From Chrysomallon squamiferum (taxonomy: Eukaryota > Mollusca > Gastropoda > Neomphalida > Peltospiridae), in contig CM022666.1 of assembly GCA_012295275.1 (NCBI GenBank), positions 5,930,519 to 5,994,518 of the forward strand: a stretch of 64,000 nucleotides of DNA, written 5' to 3'. Below, piece after piece: positions 34,701-49,420 of the stretch (its first letter is position 1; the number at the start of each line of letters is the position of its first letter). Both the position numbers and the translations under genes were made by a program. The notes under the pieces are model-generated. The model was not told the DNA's origin, did no database searches, and was given only the letters and a program-made list of their open reading frames with translations.

Positions 34701-35113
34701 ACGCACACACAGACATGCACACACACACAGACATGCACACACACACAAATGGACATTCACACAAATATAACATTTAATAAATGGTTGAACAAATAAATAA
34801 AATAATAAATATTAGCAAGACAAATTCACACACAATACACACATCTACACACACTTATATATAACATTCTTTCAAAGAAAAAAAAAGTAAAAAATAATAA
34901 ATAATTCCAAGATATAATTTTCCTATGTGATGTCCATAAAACAAAGGTAGATAAAAATCGCAGAAGCTTCTCTTAACACCAAAGCACAGAGAAAGGCATT
35001 GTGAAATTATAATTTTATATAAATAAATATAATCTATTAAATAAGTGAAATTATATTTTCATATTACAGATATATAACCTATGGAATAAATAAAATACAT
35101 GTATTTACAAACT

Positions 35114-35215
35114 TACCTAACTTAGGCTGTCGCTGACTTCACATTCGAATTGTTCATATCGGCGGCGACCTTGAACAGGTCTTATCATTTTTCCAGCTAG
35201 CATTTTCCCGGGGAA
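35114..35215 (-). other. Candidate non-coding 5' exon (gamma type)
   Basis: Minus strand block ending in AAGTTAG before a strong donor GTAAGTTTGT (35113). Homologous blocks are at 49380-49410 and 55500-55560, each on the far side of the same A+T-rich intron sequence. The block includes GCTGACTTCACA and is GC-richer than its flanks. Which downstream exon it joins cannot be told from sequence. Confidence 0.35.
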
Positions 35216-35334
35216 CTGTTTTTTACAGATCTCTGGCAATGAAAAGATAATATCTGCTTTCTTAGAATTCTTTATCTTCTTTTATACTATTATTTGTATC
35301 CATTTATTTTTAAAATTGTATAGTTGGTAATCGT

Positions 35335-35520
35335 GTTGACATGTACATTCACGTTACGAGTACATTCACAGCCAGCGAGGTCACTGTAACTTTGACATTG
35401 TAGAGTGAAAAAGTGGGCCGTGTATTTTGTGTCAGCTGCGTCGCTTAGATAAATTGCTATTTATAAACACTGCTCGGGTAGAAACTACTGTTCAAGATAA
35501 CGAATGTACTGGTGATTTTA
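35335..35520 (+). promoter_or_regulatory. Conserved AP-1/E-box-like block, third copy
   Basis: Diverged copy of 6060-6275. It retains CAGCCAGCGAGGTCACTGTA and CTGCTCGGGTAGA, but TGACTCA reads TGACATT and the donor reads GTGATT. Confidence 0.3.
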
Positions 35521-35693
35521 AAAGTTTTCCAGTCAGCTACCATTGTTATTATTGTCCGTTTTTTTTAGACAGCAAATCAAACAGTTAACTATTAAAACGT
35601 AAATGATAACCACATAAAACTTTTTTCATTTAGTGTATTTATGTTGCTGTTGTTTTTTGTTTTGTTTTTTTTAGAATTTAATACAGAATTTAC

Positions 35694-35957
35694 CTTTTTC
35701 ATAATTTCACTGATCACTTTTTCTCCATATCTGTAACAGCAATACGTGACATAGTTCATGGTTCTGTTCGTAGATTTTGTCATCACAACAGTTTTGTCCT
35801 GGTTTACACAAGACTTTTCACACACAATATCTACTCAAACAACAAGTTTTTTTTCTCTATACAGAAATTTGTTTAATGTTACAGATACAATGACACTGAT
35901 GAGTATGAAGCTTAGTACCATAAGAGAAATGGCAATGACTGGACGAATTGGTACCAT
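35694..35957 (-). pseudogene. Orphan TNF-ligand anchor exon, copy F
   Basis: Encodes MVPIRPVIAISLMVL and the membrane anchor like copies B, C and G. An extra A in the GAGAAA run near 35850 shifts the frame to an immediate stop, and the stalk shows further indels (GACAAAATCT). The Cys-stalk tail (NRTMNYVTYCCYRYGEKV) is readable in another frame. Acceptor and donor are still present, but no linker or TNF-domain exon follows. To the left the sequence changes to intergenic block DNA at about 35600. An alpha 5' exon (donor at 36127) precedes it. Confidence 0.8.
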
Positions 35958-36056
35958 TTTGTGTAACAACTTTTATTTCCTTTAGAAGTAGCCTGTAAAT
36001 TTTACAAAAAAAAAAAAGAAAAAAAAAAAAAAATGTATTAGTAATAAATAATACCA

Positions 36057-36111
<55 letters not shown>

Positions 36112-36112
<1 letters not shown>

Positions 36113-36258
36113 GATACAAATACTCACCACTGAAATCCAAAAGGCAGCACAGCGATGTCTACAGGAGCAGATATCTGATGCCACAAAGTTTGTCTCCAAT
36201 TGTTGATGATGGTAAGGTTTTTTTTTATATCACTGGAAAAAGGTGGAAATTGTACTAA

Positions 36259-36320
<62 letters not shown>

Positions 36321-36374
36321 AATAAAAAAATAAAATAAAATAAAATAAAATGTGAAATAAATAAAAATAAAAAT
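36112..36374 (-). other. Alpha 5' exon region before copy F
   Basis: Third copy of the unit duplicated at 10129-10943: TTTGGATTTCAGTG/GTGAGT, then (AAT)n at 36258-36318. It is broken near 36372, where R1 sequence begins. Confidence 0.5.
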
Positions 36375-39514
<3,140 letters not shown>

Positions 39515-39985
39515 CAGCTTGTGGAAATTCAGTCTCAGCTGCGCGGTTTGCAGCCAGTTCAAAGTCTTTGTCCATGCTTCTTGTATGTTGACAGCGGATC
39601 TAGTCTGTGCTGGGGCAGGTATCAGAACTCGTCGCTGTCTGTACAATGCACTGCTCATGCTGGGAGAGGAAGGCAAATGAGGAAGAGTTTCTGATTGTTG
39701 CTCTGCAACCTCATCATTGTGTACTTGCTGCGTTTCTGCTGTTTCTTCTCTTGCTCGCTTCCGCAGTATGCTAATAAACTAAGCAACATTAGGATCACTT
39801 GGAAGACGGTTGTCTTCTGGTATGTTCCGAATAAAATCGCAGACATTGGTGCACATTTTTGTCACGCATCTCCAGTGAACACGTTCCCCTCTGGTGCGAT
39901 TCTTTGCATATAGAAATCCGTCCAATATTATATGGTGTACCTTATATGTGACTGAACAAATTTGACCCTTCTAAGATCAACCATG
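39515..39985 (-). pseudogene. FLYWCH zinc-finger fragment on the minus strand
   Basis: The open frames reported for this strand are in the wrong frame. The reading frame with homology gives MVDLRRVKFVQSHI, then after one frameshift HHIILDGFLYAKN, RGERVHWRCVTKMC (the FLYWCH signature), FIRNIPEDNRLPSDPNVA, a TAG, ILRKRAREETAETQQV, LPHLPSSPSMSSALYRQRR, VLIPAPAQTRSAVNIQEAW and a short tail. It follows the same plan as the copies at 2470 and 23723 but is clearly diverged, so it comes from a separate insertion. One frameshift and one stop make it a pseudogene. The sequence is not A+T-rich and looks formerly coding. Confidence 0.75.
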
Positions 39986-40479
39986 ACTACAAAATTTAAA
40001 TCTATTTTTCGTAGGTGTATGTAGTTAATGTATAAAAAAAACTTTTATATGTTATGTCTGTGATCACCTATGGTTTAAATGTTTGATCATTGAAATATAA
40101 GACATAGGTCGTCAGACAAAATAATCTTTGATATAAAAACAATGTCTATCTGAAGTGAAATGAACTGAATACGGGTGTTGCAGTGAAGAAGCCCATGAGC
40201 TAAACTCTAAAAACATGGACTTCATAAAACACAGTATCTTGACATTTGTTAAATCCGTTTAGCAGACTACAGTTAAGATCTCCTTGTTGCTTGTGTAGAA
40301 TTGGTAGATATAATATATAAAAACAACAAAAAGGCGGTAGCTTCCTGAACAAATTGGAACTGTACCACTAAAGCAGGCAGGGGGGGTACAGGGTATATCA
40401 CATGACCCAATAAAGAGTTTTGTCTATCAAAATGGCATGTTTGTCTCTTGAGAAGGGGGGAACCGCGAGGAGGATCAAG
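39986..40479. other. Unique non-coding DNA
   Basis: No repeat of this stretch elsewhere in the window and no recognisable product. Includes a GGGGGG run near 40381. Confidence 0.4.
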
Positions 40480-41192
40480 CGATAAGATCCAGAACACGCT
40501 GACAAATAACGCAAGTCCCTTTGCTTTTCCACAAAAGAAAAGAAATTATATTAAAATGTTTTATTTATTTATTGTTAGCGAACAACTGTGGAACAATTCC
40601 AGGGTAACGGTCGCTGTCCACTGAACGCACTGTGTAACTAGATATGTAGATGTTTTCTCTTCTGTATTAATCCTTACGTGATTGTTGTGACCGATTACAA
40701 TCATTCTATCCATCTGTATTATTCTTTATTGCTTTACTGAATGTTCAGACTTCTCAAGTTCGCCAGTTTTGACAAAAATCTATTGGTCTGCATTCTAAAG
40801 ACCATACATCAAAGAATACAGCTCACCATCCTTGTTGAAATGGGTATTATTAAAAAGACACTTTGACAAGGATTCTTGAAATAGTAGTGGTAATTAAACA
40901 TGAGTTTTATGCATGTACGCTTTCACACACACAAATACATATTAACATGAAATAACTGAATATTTCAGGATTTACATGTAAAGACTGGTTTCACAAACTG
41001 ACCAGAAATATATATATAAATATGTGATGCGTGTATTAAGTAAGAATATTGTTAGGATTTGTAAATATTGTTGCATTTTCTTATATTTTTACTTTTTTAG
41101 ATGAAGTTTGTCGTGTTTTCCTCACTGAATACAGAACTCAATGGATTTTTGTTGCCACAATTTTTTCTTATTAAATTATGCATGTGTTCATA

Positions 41193-41620
41193 ACGGAATA
41201 CATGCTCAGATCGATGCAAAGACAATCAAAAACTGTCACATGAAACCCATGACGAGAGGTTCTGTAATGGATGCTCAAAGAAGTGGTCGCCCCTCCAATT
41301 CCAGTGATCCGCAGATGGTGAAAACACCATCTTTGCACTTGAATAACAGATTTCCAAACTTCGATGCTATCTGGGCACGTTCTTTTAGAGTCGACTTTCT
41401 TCGCATCTTAATAGGGTTTTTGAATTTGAAACGAAATAATTAATCTGAAAAGAAAAACAATAATACTTTTAAATAAAATAATCATCTGAAAAGAAAATAA
41501 CAATCTAGATTTAATTTTCATATATTAAATAACATACATGAAGGAATTGAGAAAAAAGTAATTGCAAATTAAAACATTATGAACTGTTTAAAATAGGGAA
41601 TGACTTTTCAGTCACCCTGC
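41193..41620 (+). mobile_element. Truncated mariner-like element with helix-turn-helix remnant
   Basis: Interrupts block sequence that is continuous at 12150-12200 and 36810-36870. The right end TAGGGAATGACTTTTCAGTC followed by ACCCTG is a typical mariner-type terminal repeat. The 5' part encodes AKTIKNCHMKPMTRGSVMDA then QRSGRPSNSSDPQMV, the RGSVxDxxRSGRPS linker of transposon helix-turn-helix regions (as in DUF4817). No catalytic domain remains. Confidence 0.65.
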
Positions 41621-41901
41621 ATATTACTTGTGAGAGCATTTCTTTGATGTTTGTCAGGCTTTGAATCCTAATGTTATTGTTGTTGTTATTATTATTATTT
41701 TTGTTGTTATTATTATTATTATTATTAATAATAATTTATTTGTTTATTTATTGGCATTGTTGTTGTTGTTGTTGCTATTTATTTATTTAATTAATGTATG
41801 TATTTTATTTATATGGAGATTATATTTATTTAATATTTATTATATACACAGATAATATTTTGTTCAATTAATTTTGTTAAATAATGTTTACTGTATCTCA
41901 G

Positions 41902-41947
<46 letters not shown>

Positions 41948-42342
41948 TATTCTTTGAACATTTGCCAGTATTTCAAATAACAACATATTTAAATTATGCT
42001 GTTGGTTTGTGTCACGTTAACGATTTCCGAGAATTAATAATCAATACTCTCTTTCTCCGGGAACAGGACTTTCCACCTAAGCTATAAACAGATGTGAGTC
42101 AGTAGTTGAACATTTATGGGAATCATATTACTAGTAGACAGATTCAGAAAAGTATTGTTATAAATAAATAAATTTGTTGTTGTTGTTGTTGTTGTTGTTG
42201 TAGTTACTATTTGTTGAAAATTCAAATGAATATCGATACTTTTTCTTTTTCTTTTTTAATGAAATGCTCGGTCGATTCATTAACAAAGCAGTAACTTGGT
42301 CAGTAACGCCATTTGCAACACAAAGCACTATTCACAAAATGC

Positions 42343-42375
<33 letters not shown>

Positions 42376-42708
42376 TCTTGAGATTAAGGTTTCCGAGAAG
42401 AAACAACATTTTTCAAGAACCGAGCTTTTCCGTTACATGTAATCGTTAAATATAATATTCATAAATAAACAGACGTGAACTTATTACTTCTGTTGTACTG
42501 GTTGCTATTGTTGTAGTTCTTCTGATTATCATCATTATTATTATTAATATTACGATTGCTGCTGTCATTGTTAAATAAAGACTGCAGCGTCATTCTGATC
42601 ACGTTTTCAGTTACTGATTCTAATCGATATATAACAATACTATCACGTGCCGGGATTTCCAGTAAGCAATCAGTATGTCAAGGTCGGTGTATTTATAAAG
42701 GAACTATA
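41621..42708. repeat. Paralogue of 12180-14850, repeat DNA
   Basis: R4 copy at 41950-42090, (CA)n 41906-41943, (TTG)n near 42175, (TG)n near 42343-42375, and the left flank of the Tc1 element (GCCGGGATTTCCAGTAAGCA) shared with 14787. Confidence 0.65.
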
Positions 42709-44147
42709 CTGTCCCAAAAAAAGAAACACAAAATAGTTGTAAACTCACACATATCGATCTATATAATGTATGAATAGAATGACACTTGGCGCTTCAAAAG
42801 TATAGCTTTTTGTTACAGTCGCCAAAAAGCACGTAACACAAAATAAAGGTTATGTTTATTAGCCAAAACGTCCCCGCATGCAAACCACGTTACCAGAGCA
42901 TCTGCACGTGCGCAACATGAAACTTGAATACGAGGGTTATAAAAATGCTAGGTTTTCTTCTGTTCGTTATTTTTGGGATGACCCAACATCAAACAAATGG
43001 CACGACTGAGTGAACCGCAACGAAACAACGCCATCGGCAGTTTACAAGCTGGCGAATCCTTCTCGGCCGTAGCCCGGGTGTTCCATGTAACCCCAAGCAC
43101 CATCTTGAGATTGTGGCATCGGTTCCAGCAAAACCAAACAACACGTGACCGTCCCAGATCAGGTAGACCACGTGTAACCACCAGGACCGCTACATACGGG
43201 TACTTCATCTACGGGAAAGAATCACCACGGCAATACCAGGTCTGCGTAGAATATCGGCTAGACAGTGCGCAATCCTTTACGCGAGATAGGTATTCGAGCA
43301 AGACGGTCTGTAAGAAGAGCAGTTTTGACTCGACAACATCGTCGACTACGATGTCAGTGGTGTCAAGTGCACAGAGTCTGGCCTTAATTGCGATGGAGAA
43401 CTGTCTGGTTTAGTGAAGCGGCTCGATTTCTGCTTCGTCGATCTGATGGAAGATGTCGAGTTTACAGACGTCGTGGTGAACATTTTACTGCAAACTGCAT
43501 ACAGGAAGCGGACAGATTTGGCGGTAGTAGTGTGATGGTGTGGGCAGCAATCTCATACACTGGCAGGACCAACCTGGTTCACATCCAAGGCAACTTAACG
43601 GCACAAATACCGAGATGAAATTTTGCAGCCACATGTCGCTCCAATTATGAATAATGGGAACGCTGTATTCCAGCACGACAATGCGAGATCACATACAGCC
43701 AGACTCACAACAGCGTACCTACACAACAATAACATTCAGTTCCTGTCCTGGCCCTCTAAATCTCCGGATTTGAACCCTGTAGAGCATTTATGAGACGAGT
43801 TGGATAGACAACTGAGGCAGCATCAACCGCAGCCACAGAATGGTGCTCAGTTGGCATTATTACTACAGACAGAGTGGGCCACCATTCCACACGGTGTAAT
43901 TCGTAATGTCATTACTGCCATGGGAAGGAGATGTCAGGCAGTTCTGGACTCCCATGGTGAGCACAAAAGATACTGATATTATACTGTTATAACCTTGAAC
44001 TTTAACCTTTTCAATTTAATACCATCAATATTAATGAACTGCGAAAATGTGTGTAAAATGTGAACATTCTGCTGCTTTCTGTTGATCCATTAGACAGATA
44101 TTCCCAAAGTCAATAAAATCTACTTTTGCATTTCTTTTTTATTAGAG
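42709..44147 (+). mobile_element. Tc1-like transposon copy 3
   Basis: Terminal repeats and flanks match copy 2, with a TA next to each end. Transposase from 42997 (MARLSEPQRNNAIGSL, helix-turn-helix VFHVTPSTILRLW). Frameshifts lie near 43195 and later. First catalytic position SEAARF, TGA instead of Trp in HLWDEL, frame ending at 43976. It shares the nonsense mutation and many small changes with copy 1. Dead. Confidence 0.88.
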
Positions 44148-44719
44148 TATATCATCTGATGTAAATTTAGCTTTCATGACTCCATGCGTATAAGTTAGGT
44201 CACGAAAAATTGCGTCCTATTTTTGTGGTACTACGGTGTTTTTATGCTGTGTACTGGAGTAGACACTGACATGCGCAGTTAGGCAAAACTATGATAAAAT
44301 GGAAGTGTACAGGTAAAAAAAATGTTAAAATATAAGGTTATTCAACTTACTGGGTAAAAAGAATTAAGTTGGGTAAACGTGCATTGTGGAACATCTACGA
44401 ACGTGCATACTATTATGTCAGTTTAATTAATCTTTGCAGTCAGTTCTTGCATGACACCAATCAGAGCAGAGGTCAGCTGGAAAAATAACAACAAACACAA
44501 ACAACACCAAAACAAAAAACACCAAAATAAAAAATAAAAAAATAAAAAACAATAACAAACAAAAATAACAATACAAGCAAATCACAAGGAAAACGTAACA
44601 ACTGACAATTAACCAGGTAGTTTGTTATTTTTTATTCAATCACTCTTTAGTAGTCTAATCCTAAATAAATTACAAAAAATGTAATCCAGAACATCTACAT
44701 TATCTAATTTCAAATTAGC

Positions 44720-44870
44720 CAGCCAGCGAGGTCATTGTAGCTTTGACTCAGAGTGAACACGTGGGCCGTGCATTTTGAATTAGCTGCATCGCTTAGATAA
44801 ACAGCTGTTTATAAACACTGCTCGAGTAGACCTACTTTTAAAGATAAAGAGTGCACTGGTGAGTTTTAAA
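44720..44870 (+). promoter_or_regulatory. Conserved AP-1/E-box-like block, fourth copy
   Basis: Has TTTGACTCAGAGTG, ACACGTGGGCCGTGCA (E-box CACGTG), GATAAACAGCTG and TGCACTGGTGAGT. The left part seen in the 17190 copy is missing. Confidence 0.3.
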
Positions 44871-45639
44871 GCTTTTCCATTGAGCTACCATTGTTATTGT
44901 CCGGCTTTTCAGACAGCAAATAAAAAAGTGAAGGACGACTGCTGGAACTATTAAAATGTAAACATGATATATGTGTGTGAATGTGCACGTATGTAGGTAT
45001 ATCTATATAAGTATATGATATGTGCATGGTTATATAACAGCAACATTTAACATACTCTGTATAAAGTTAAAAAAAAAATTCTTCATAATATAAAAATTAA
45101 ATCATGTCACTGACTGGTGTAGAAGTAAATAGTAAGTTGAAAAATGCTCTAATTAATTTTAATTGTTATTACAAAAACAAAGAAAGATTGGCAAAAAAAA
45201 AAAAAAAAGAACGAAAAAATTACAAATGCAGAACAAGACATCTGTAATACTTTTAAAGTAACTATTCAAGTAATACAAAATAATGAACAGGTGACAAGAG
45301 GTGTCTCTGTAGTCTTTATTGAACGACAATAACAGAAGCAATAAATAATTATAATGATTATAGTGATGATGATAAATTTAATAATAGTAGTAGCAGCAGC
45401 ACTAATATAAATAGTATAATTAAGAATAATACTAATAATAATGATTATATAGTAATAGTAGTGGCAGTAGTAATGGTGTTGATGATGATAATAAAATTAA
45501 TAATCATAATATTTATGATTCTGAAATGCTTCTAAAAAAACTAAAGAATTCCTTAAATAGATTGTTTATTATGCAAGCTGATACATGAAATTCTAATTGC
45601 AACATATATATATATATATATATATATAAACATACTGTA

Positions 45640-46040
45640 TAAAGAACATCCTTTTTAACAGGAACATCCATTCAATTTATATACAAAATCACTGACTAGA
45701 GAACACATTTTACATAGAACATTCCTAGAACACATTCACTGTACAAAGAAAAGCCATTATGCATGGAGTATTCTTTATCATTGAACACATAAAATTAATC
45801 CACCATAGAAGAACAGTCACTGTTCACTGAACATCTACTGTACTTGAGAAACCAATGTACAGTCTAACATAGAACATCTGTACAAGATCATCTTTTTACA
45901 CAATAGACTACAGAACATCCACTGTATTCAGTACATCTACTGCAGAAGAAAACATATTGCACATAGAATATCAACTGTACTAGAGCATCCATTGTACAAA
46001 GAAAATCCAGTGTATAAGAATATCCATTGTAAAATAATAG
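45640..46040. repeat. Degenerate minisatellite, third array
   Basis: Fewer units than the arrays at 7020 and 18600; a segment corresponding to 7180-7265 is absent. Confidence 0.85.
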
Positions 46041-46571
46041 TAAATAAAACCTGATGATGTAGACAATAAAATTCGGAATGATGAGGCTGACAGTAAGCTT
46101 AATCCCAAGGCGTAGATTAGTTCATCTGCTTTGCTCTTGTAGCAACATATAAATTATCTGTTAATTCTCGACTATCTGTGATTATAGAAGCAATGTTTTT
46201 AATGTTAAAAGAGGAGGACACGTGAACATCATTCAAACTGTTTTCGTTTGATTTGGTCCAGTCTAACGTACTCTATTGTGAAGTGAAAAGTTGTCAAAGT
46301 CAAACGATAAGCAAAACATGCTCGTTCTCATATAGAAAGTCGGACAAAGAATCATTTGATTAGGTCACCAGACAGAGGAAATTATTCTGTGACCTGTTAA
46401 TTTTAACATTAAAAATATACTGACAGTAAATTAATTTGTGAACTTTTACTTTTGATAAACGAACTTAGAACTGAGCAGTTATTTATATCATAATTCTTTG
46501 TGTTTTAAACTGAACTTAAATTTTCATGACTCCCCTAACAATTCCTTATTCAAGATGTTCGTGTGTTTCTC

Positions 46572-47575
46572 TCAGAGCATATACAGTCCAAAGTAGGTTG
46601 TCTGAGGATCTCTCACAATTCTGTTCACAACTGATGTTCTCACCACTACAGTGTCATTGGCTTTCAGGTAGTAAACAGCTCCAATGTAGGAAGTAACAAA
46701 ACCTTCCTGCTTTCTTCGTACTTTGCATGTTGTTTGAGGATTTCTGTATAGTACAACATAATTTGGATATTTTTCAATTGAGTGACACAGCCTAGCGTAT
46801 TCTAGCTCTCTCATTTGGTTGGCATGGAATAAAACGTTGCTGTATATGAAGTAGTAAGCAGCGTGTTTGACTTGAATCCCGTCAGCGACAACAGCAGCAG
46901 CTCCTTTCACAAACGATCTTTTACCAGACGACGTCCATTTGATGAGAGGCTTCGGTGTGTCTGAAAAGTTTGTAAGAACAAATTATAATTAAATAATATT
47001 TTTATTTTAAATTGTCAGCAGTTATAGTTAGTATTACTAATATATTTGTGCAACTACTTCAAACTCCTGCTTTTGACTACTAGTGTTTCTAGTGATATTA
47101 TCACTAGTAACACTGCTAGTACTATTCTTATCATAATTTCTTCTATTATTCCCGAACCACCACTTATAACGAAGTGATTACTGCTACTATTACTTTTAAT
47201 AGACAACGTTTTAAGTAACTACTATTATTACTTCTATTTTACTACTACCACATATATTTACCAAATCACATCTTTTAACCGAGTACAACTGCTCTACTAT
47301 TACTATCACTACTACTACTACTACTACTGCTGCTACTACTATTACTACTACTGATACTACTATTACTAGTACTCTACTACTACTACTACTGCTACTACTA
47401 TTACTACTACTGCTACTACTATTTGTTTTCTTACTTTTGTCATATGTTGCATTCACTTCCATTTGTAGATGAGCCGATGTCTTTACATTGTTTTTATTAT
47501 TCAGACGATGAGCGACCTCTCTGATCTGTTTAAGTTTCTGTTCTGAAATATATATATATATATATATATACACAT

Positions 47576-47612
<37 letters not shown>

Positions 47613-48435
47613 TAGACACTCCCACACATCCATACACTGATACTGTATACATATATAGACTCGTACACACCTACATGCAAATACATTATTATAAAAACTT
47701 TTGTGGAATTTTAAATTATGTGTGGTTATATGTTTCTATTTGTGTGTGTGCCTTTTTGTGTTTGTGTCTGTCTGTGTTTGTTTGTCTTTGCCTTTATGTG
47801 TTTGTATCCTTGTGTGTTTTCTGTGTTTATGCGACTATCTTTTATGTATGTCTGTGTGTGTATATATGTCTGTGTTAACTTACCACTTTTCTCAGCTTTT
47901 GTATGACTTTCACTCAGTTTCTAAAAGAACGTTAATAACCAATTTGAAACTAGTCCACAATAATCAGTTTTAAATTTATAAATATTTTTCAGCACTATTA
48001 ATTTCTCCTTTTCATAATTCACATATTATTATTTCATTTATAGTGAATTTAACTTTTTATTATTTTTATAGAGAATTTACCTCTTTCATAATTTCATATT
48101 TCCAGAAAACATTTTTTTTATTCAGTTAATGTATTTATGGAATATAAGTTTTTAGAATTAAATACAGAATTTACCTTTTTCATAATTTCACTTATCACTT
48201 TTTCTCCATCTCTGTAACAGCAATACGTGGTATTGTTCCTGGTTCTGTTCGTAGATTTGTCATCACAACAGTTTTCTCCTGGTTTGCACGAGATTTTCAC
48301 ACACAGTTCCTGCTCAAACAACAAGTTGGTTTCTCTGTTCAGAAATTCTTTTAATGTTACAGATACAATGACAAAGATGAGTATCAGATTTAGTACCATA
48401 AGAGAAATGGCAATGGCAGGAAGAATTGACTTCAT
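46572..48435 (-). CDS. TNF-superfamily ligand copy E, intact four-coding-exon gene
   Basis: Coding exons, transcript order: 48175-48435 (MKSILPAIAI), 47884-47920, 47435-47542, 46572-46960; all standard sizes, phases and GT-AG sites; 264 residues. Anchor AIAISLMVLNLILIFVIV, stalk CKPGENCCDDK with NRT and NNTT sites, linker KLSESHTKAEKS, TNF domain with AHLQMEV, KPLIKW, YYFIYSNVLF, Cys pair in RLCHS/TTCKV, KANDT glycosylation site and terminal YFGLYML. The TNF exon differs from copy C at very few positions (KQEGF for KHEGF, NRIVRDPQ for NRILRDPE). Intron 4 carries (CTA)n tracts like A and C. The 5' exon is beta type. Copies C and E look like the most recent duplicates. Confidence 0.88.
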
Positions 48436-48488
48436 TTTGTGTAACAACTTTTAATTCCTTTAGAAGTAATCTGCAAAACATGACAAAA

Positions 48489-48519
<31 letters not shown>

Positions 48520-48616
48520 ATATTATTAGCAATAAATACACACTGTTTGGAATGCTGCTTGATATAATTTGGATATTTTTGTATTGAGTGACACACAGAC
48601 ACACACACGCATATAC

Positions 48617-48665
48617 CTACTCTGCACATTGCATCGTTTTCGAAAGCTGCCGTCTAGGAGAAAGT
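48617..48665 (-). other. Non-coding 5' exon (beta type) of copy E
   Basis: Donor GTATATGCG at 48616, spliced to the acceptor before 48470 (TTTTGCAG). Contains the CGATGCAATGTGCAGAG stretch shared with copy A. Confidence 0.5.
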
Positions 48666-48800
48666 CGAAGACGTAATTGTGCCAGTAACTGATGTTGCAG
48701 TGACACAGTGACACAGCTGTAAAGGTTCTGTACTATCGTAAACTGTATATCGATCGTAAAGTGCGATTCTGATAAGGCTAAAGCAAATGCACAATATATC

Positions 48801-49000
48801 NNNNNNNNNNNNNNNNNNNNNNNNNNNNNNNNNNNNNNNNNNNNNNNNNNNNNNNNNNNNNNNNNNNNNNNNNNNNNNNNNNNNNNNNNNNNNNNNNNNN
48901 NNNNNNNNNNNNNNNNNNNNNNNNNNNNNNNNNNNNNNNNNNNNNNNNNNNNNNNNNNNNNNNNNNNNNNNNNNNNNNNNNNNNNNNNNNNNNNNNNNNN
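48801..49000. other. Assembly gap, 200 N
   Basis: Exactly 200 N directly upstream of copy E, so its promoter region may be incomplete. Confidence 0.98.
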
Positions 49001-49420
49001 TCAATTTACGTATTTACTCATGGCCTCATTCTGGATATGTGCTCTCTTTGCTGACATTGCATCATCCTCGAAATACCACGTCCCGGACAAGGTCGATCAC
49101 GTGCACTTTGCAGATTTTCGAGATTTCTGCAAAATAACCGAGTGCTGTATTTTCTGTGGCTCCCATTATACTTATCTGCCAACGCATGTGCAACGTGACC
49201 TTCGTCCTTATCGCGAGATTTAGTTTTTTTTCAAGTTGGTGTAATATCACGTAATATAATATTATACAAATGAATGTAGAGCGTGCAAAAATCTTGTACC
49301 TCATAGTGAAATAATAATTTTAAGCAAATGTACAAAACCTATGAAATAAGTAAAACATTTACTTACTGATCTAAATTAGGCTGCCGCTGACTTCACACTC
49401 GAGACTTTGAAGAAAACGTA
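49001..49420 (-). promoter_or_regulatory. Upstream region of copy E with gamma-type donor
   Basis: Contains the block shared with 10945-11060 (GCCAACGCATGTGCAACGTG), followed by intron-like A+T-rich DNA and a gamma-type block with donor GTAAGT at 49362-49368. Likely promoter or first-exon territory; no start site is visible. Confidence 0.3.
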
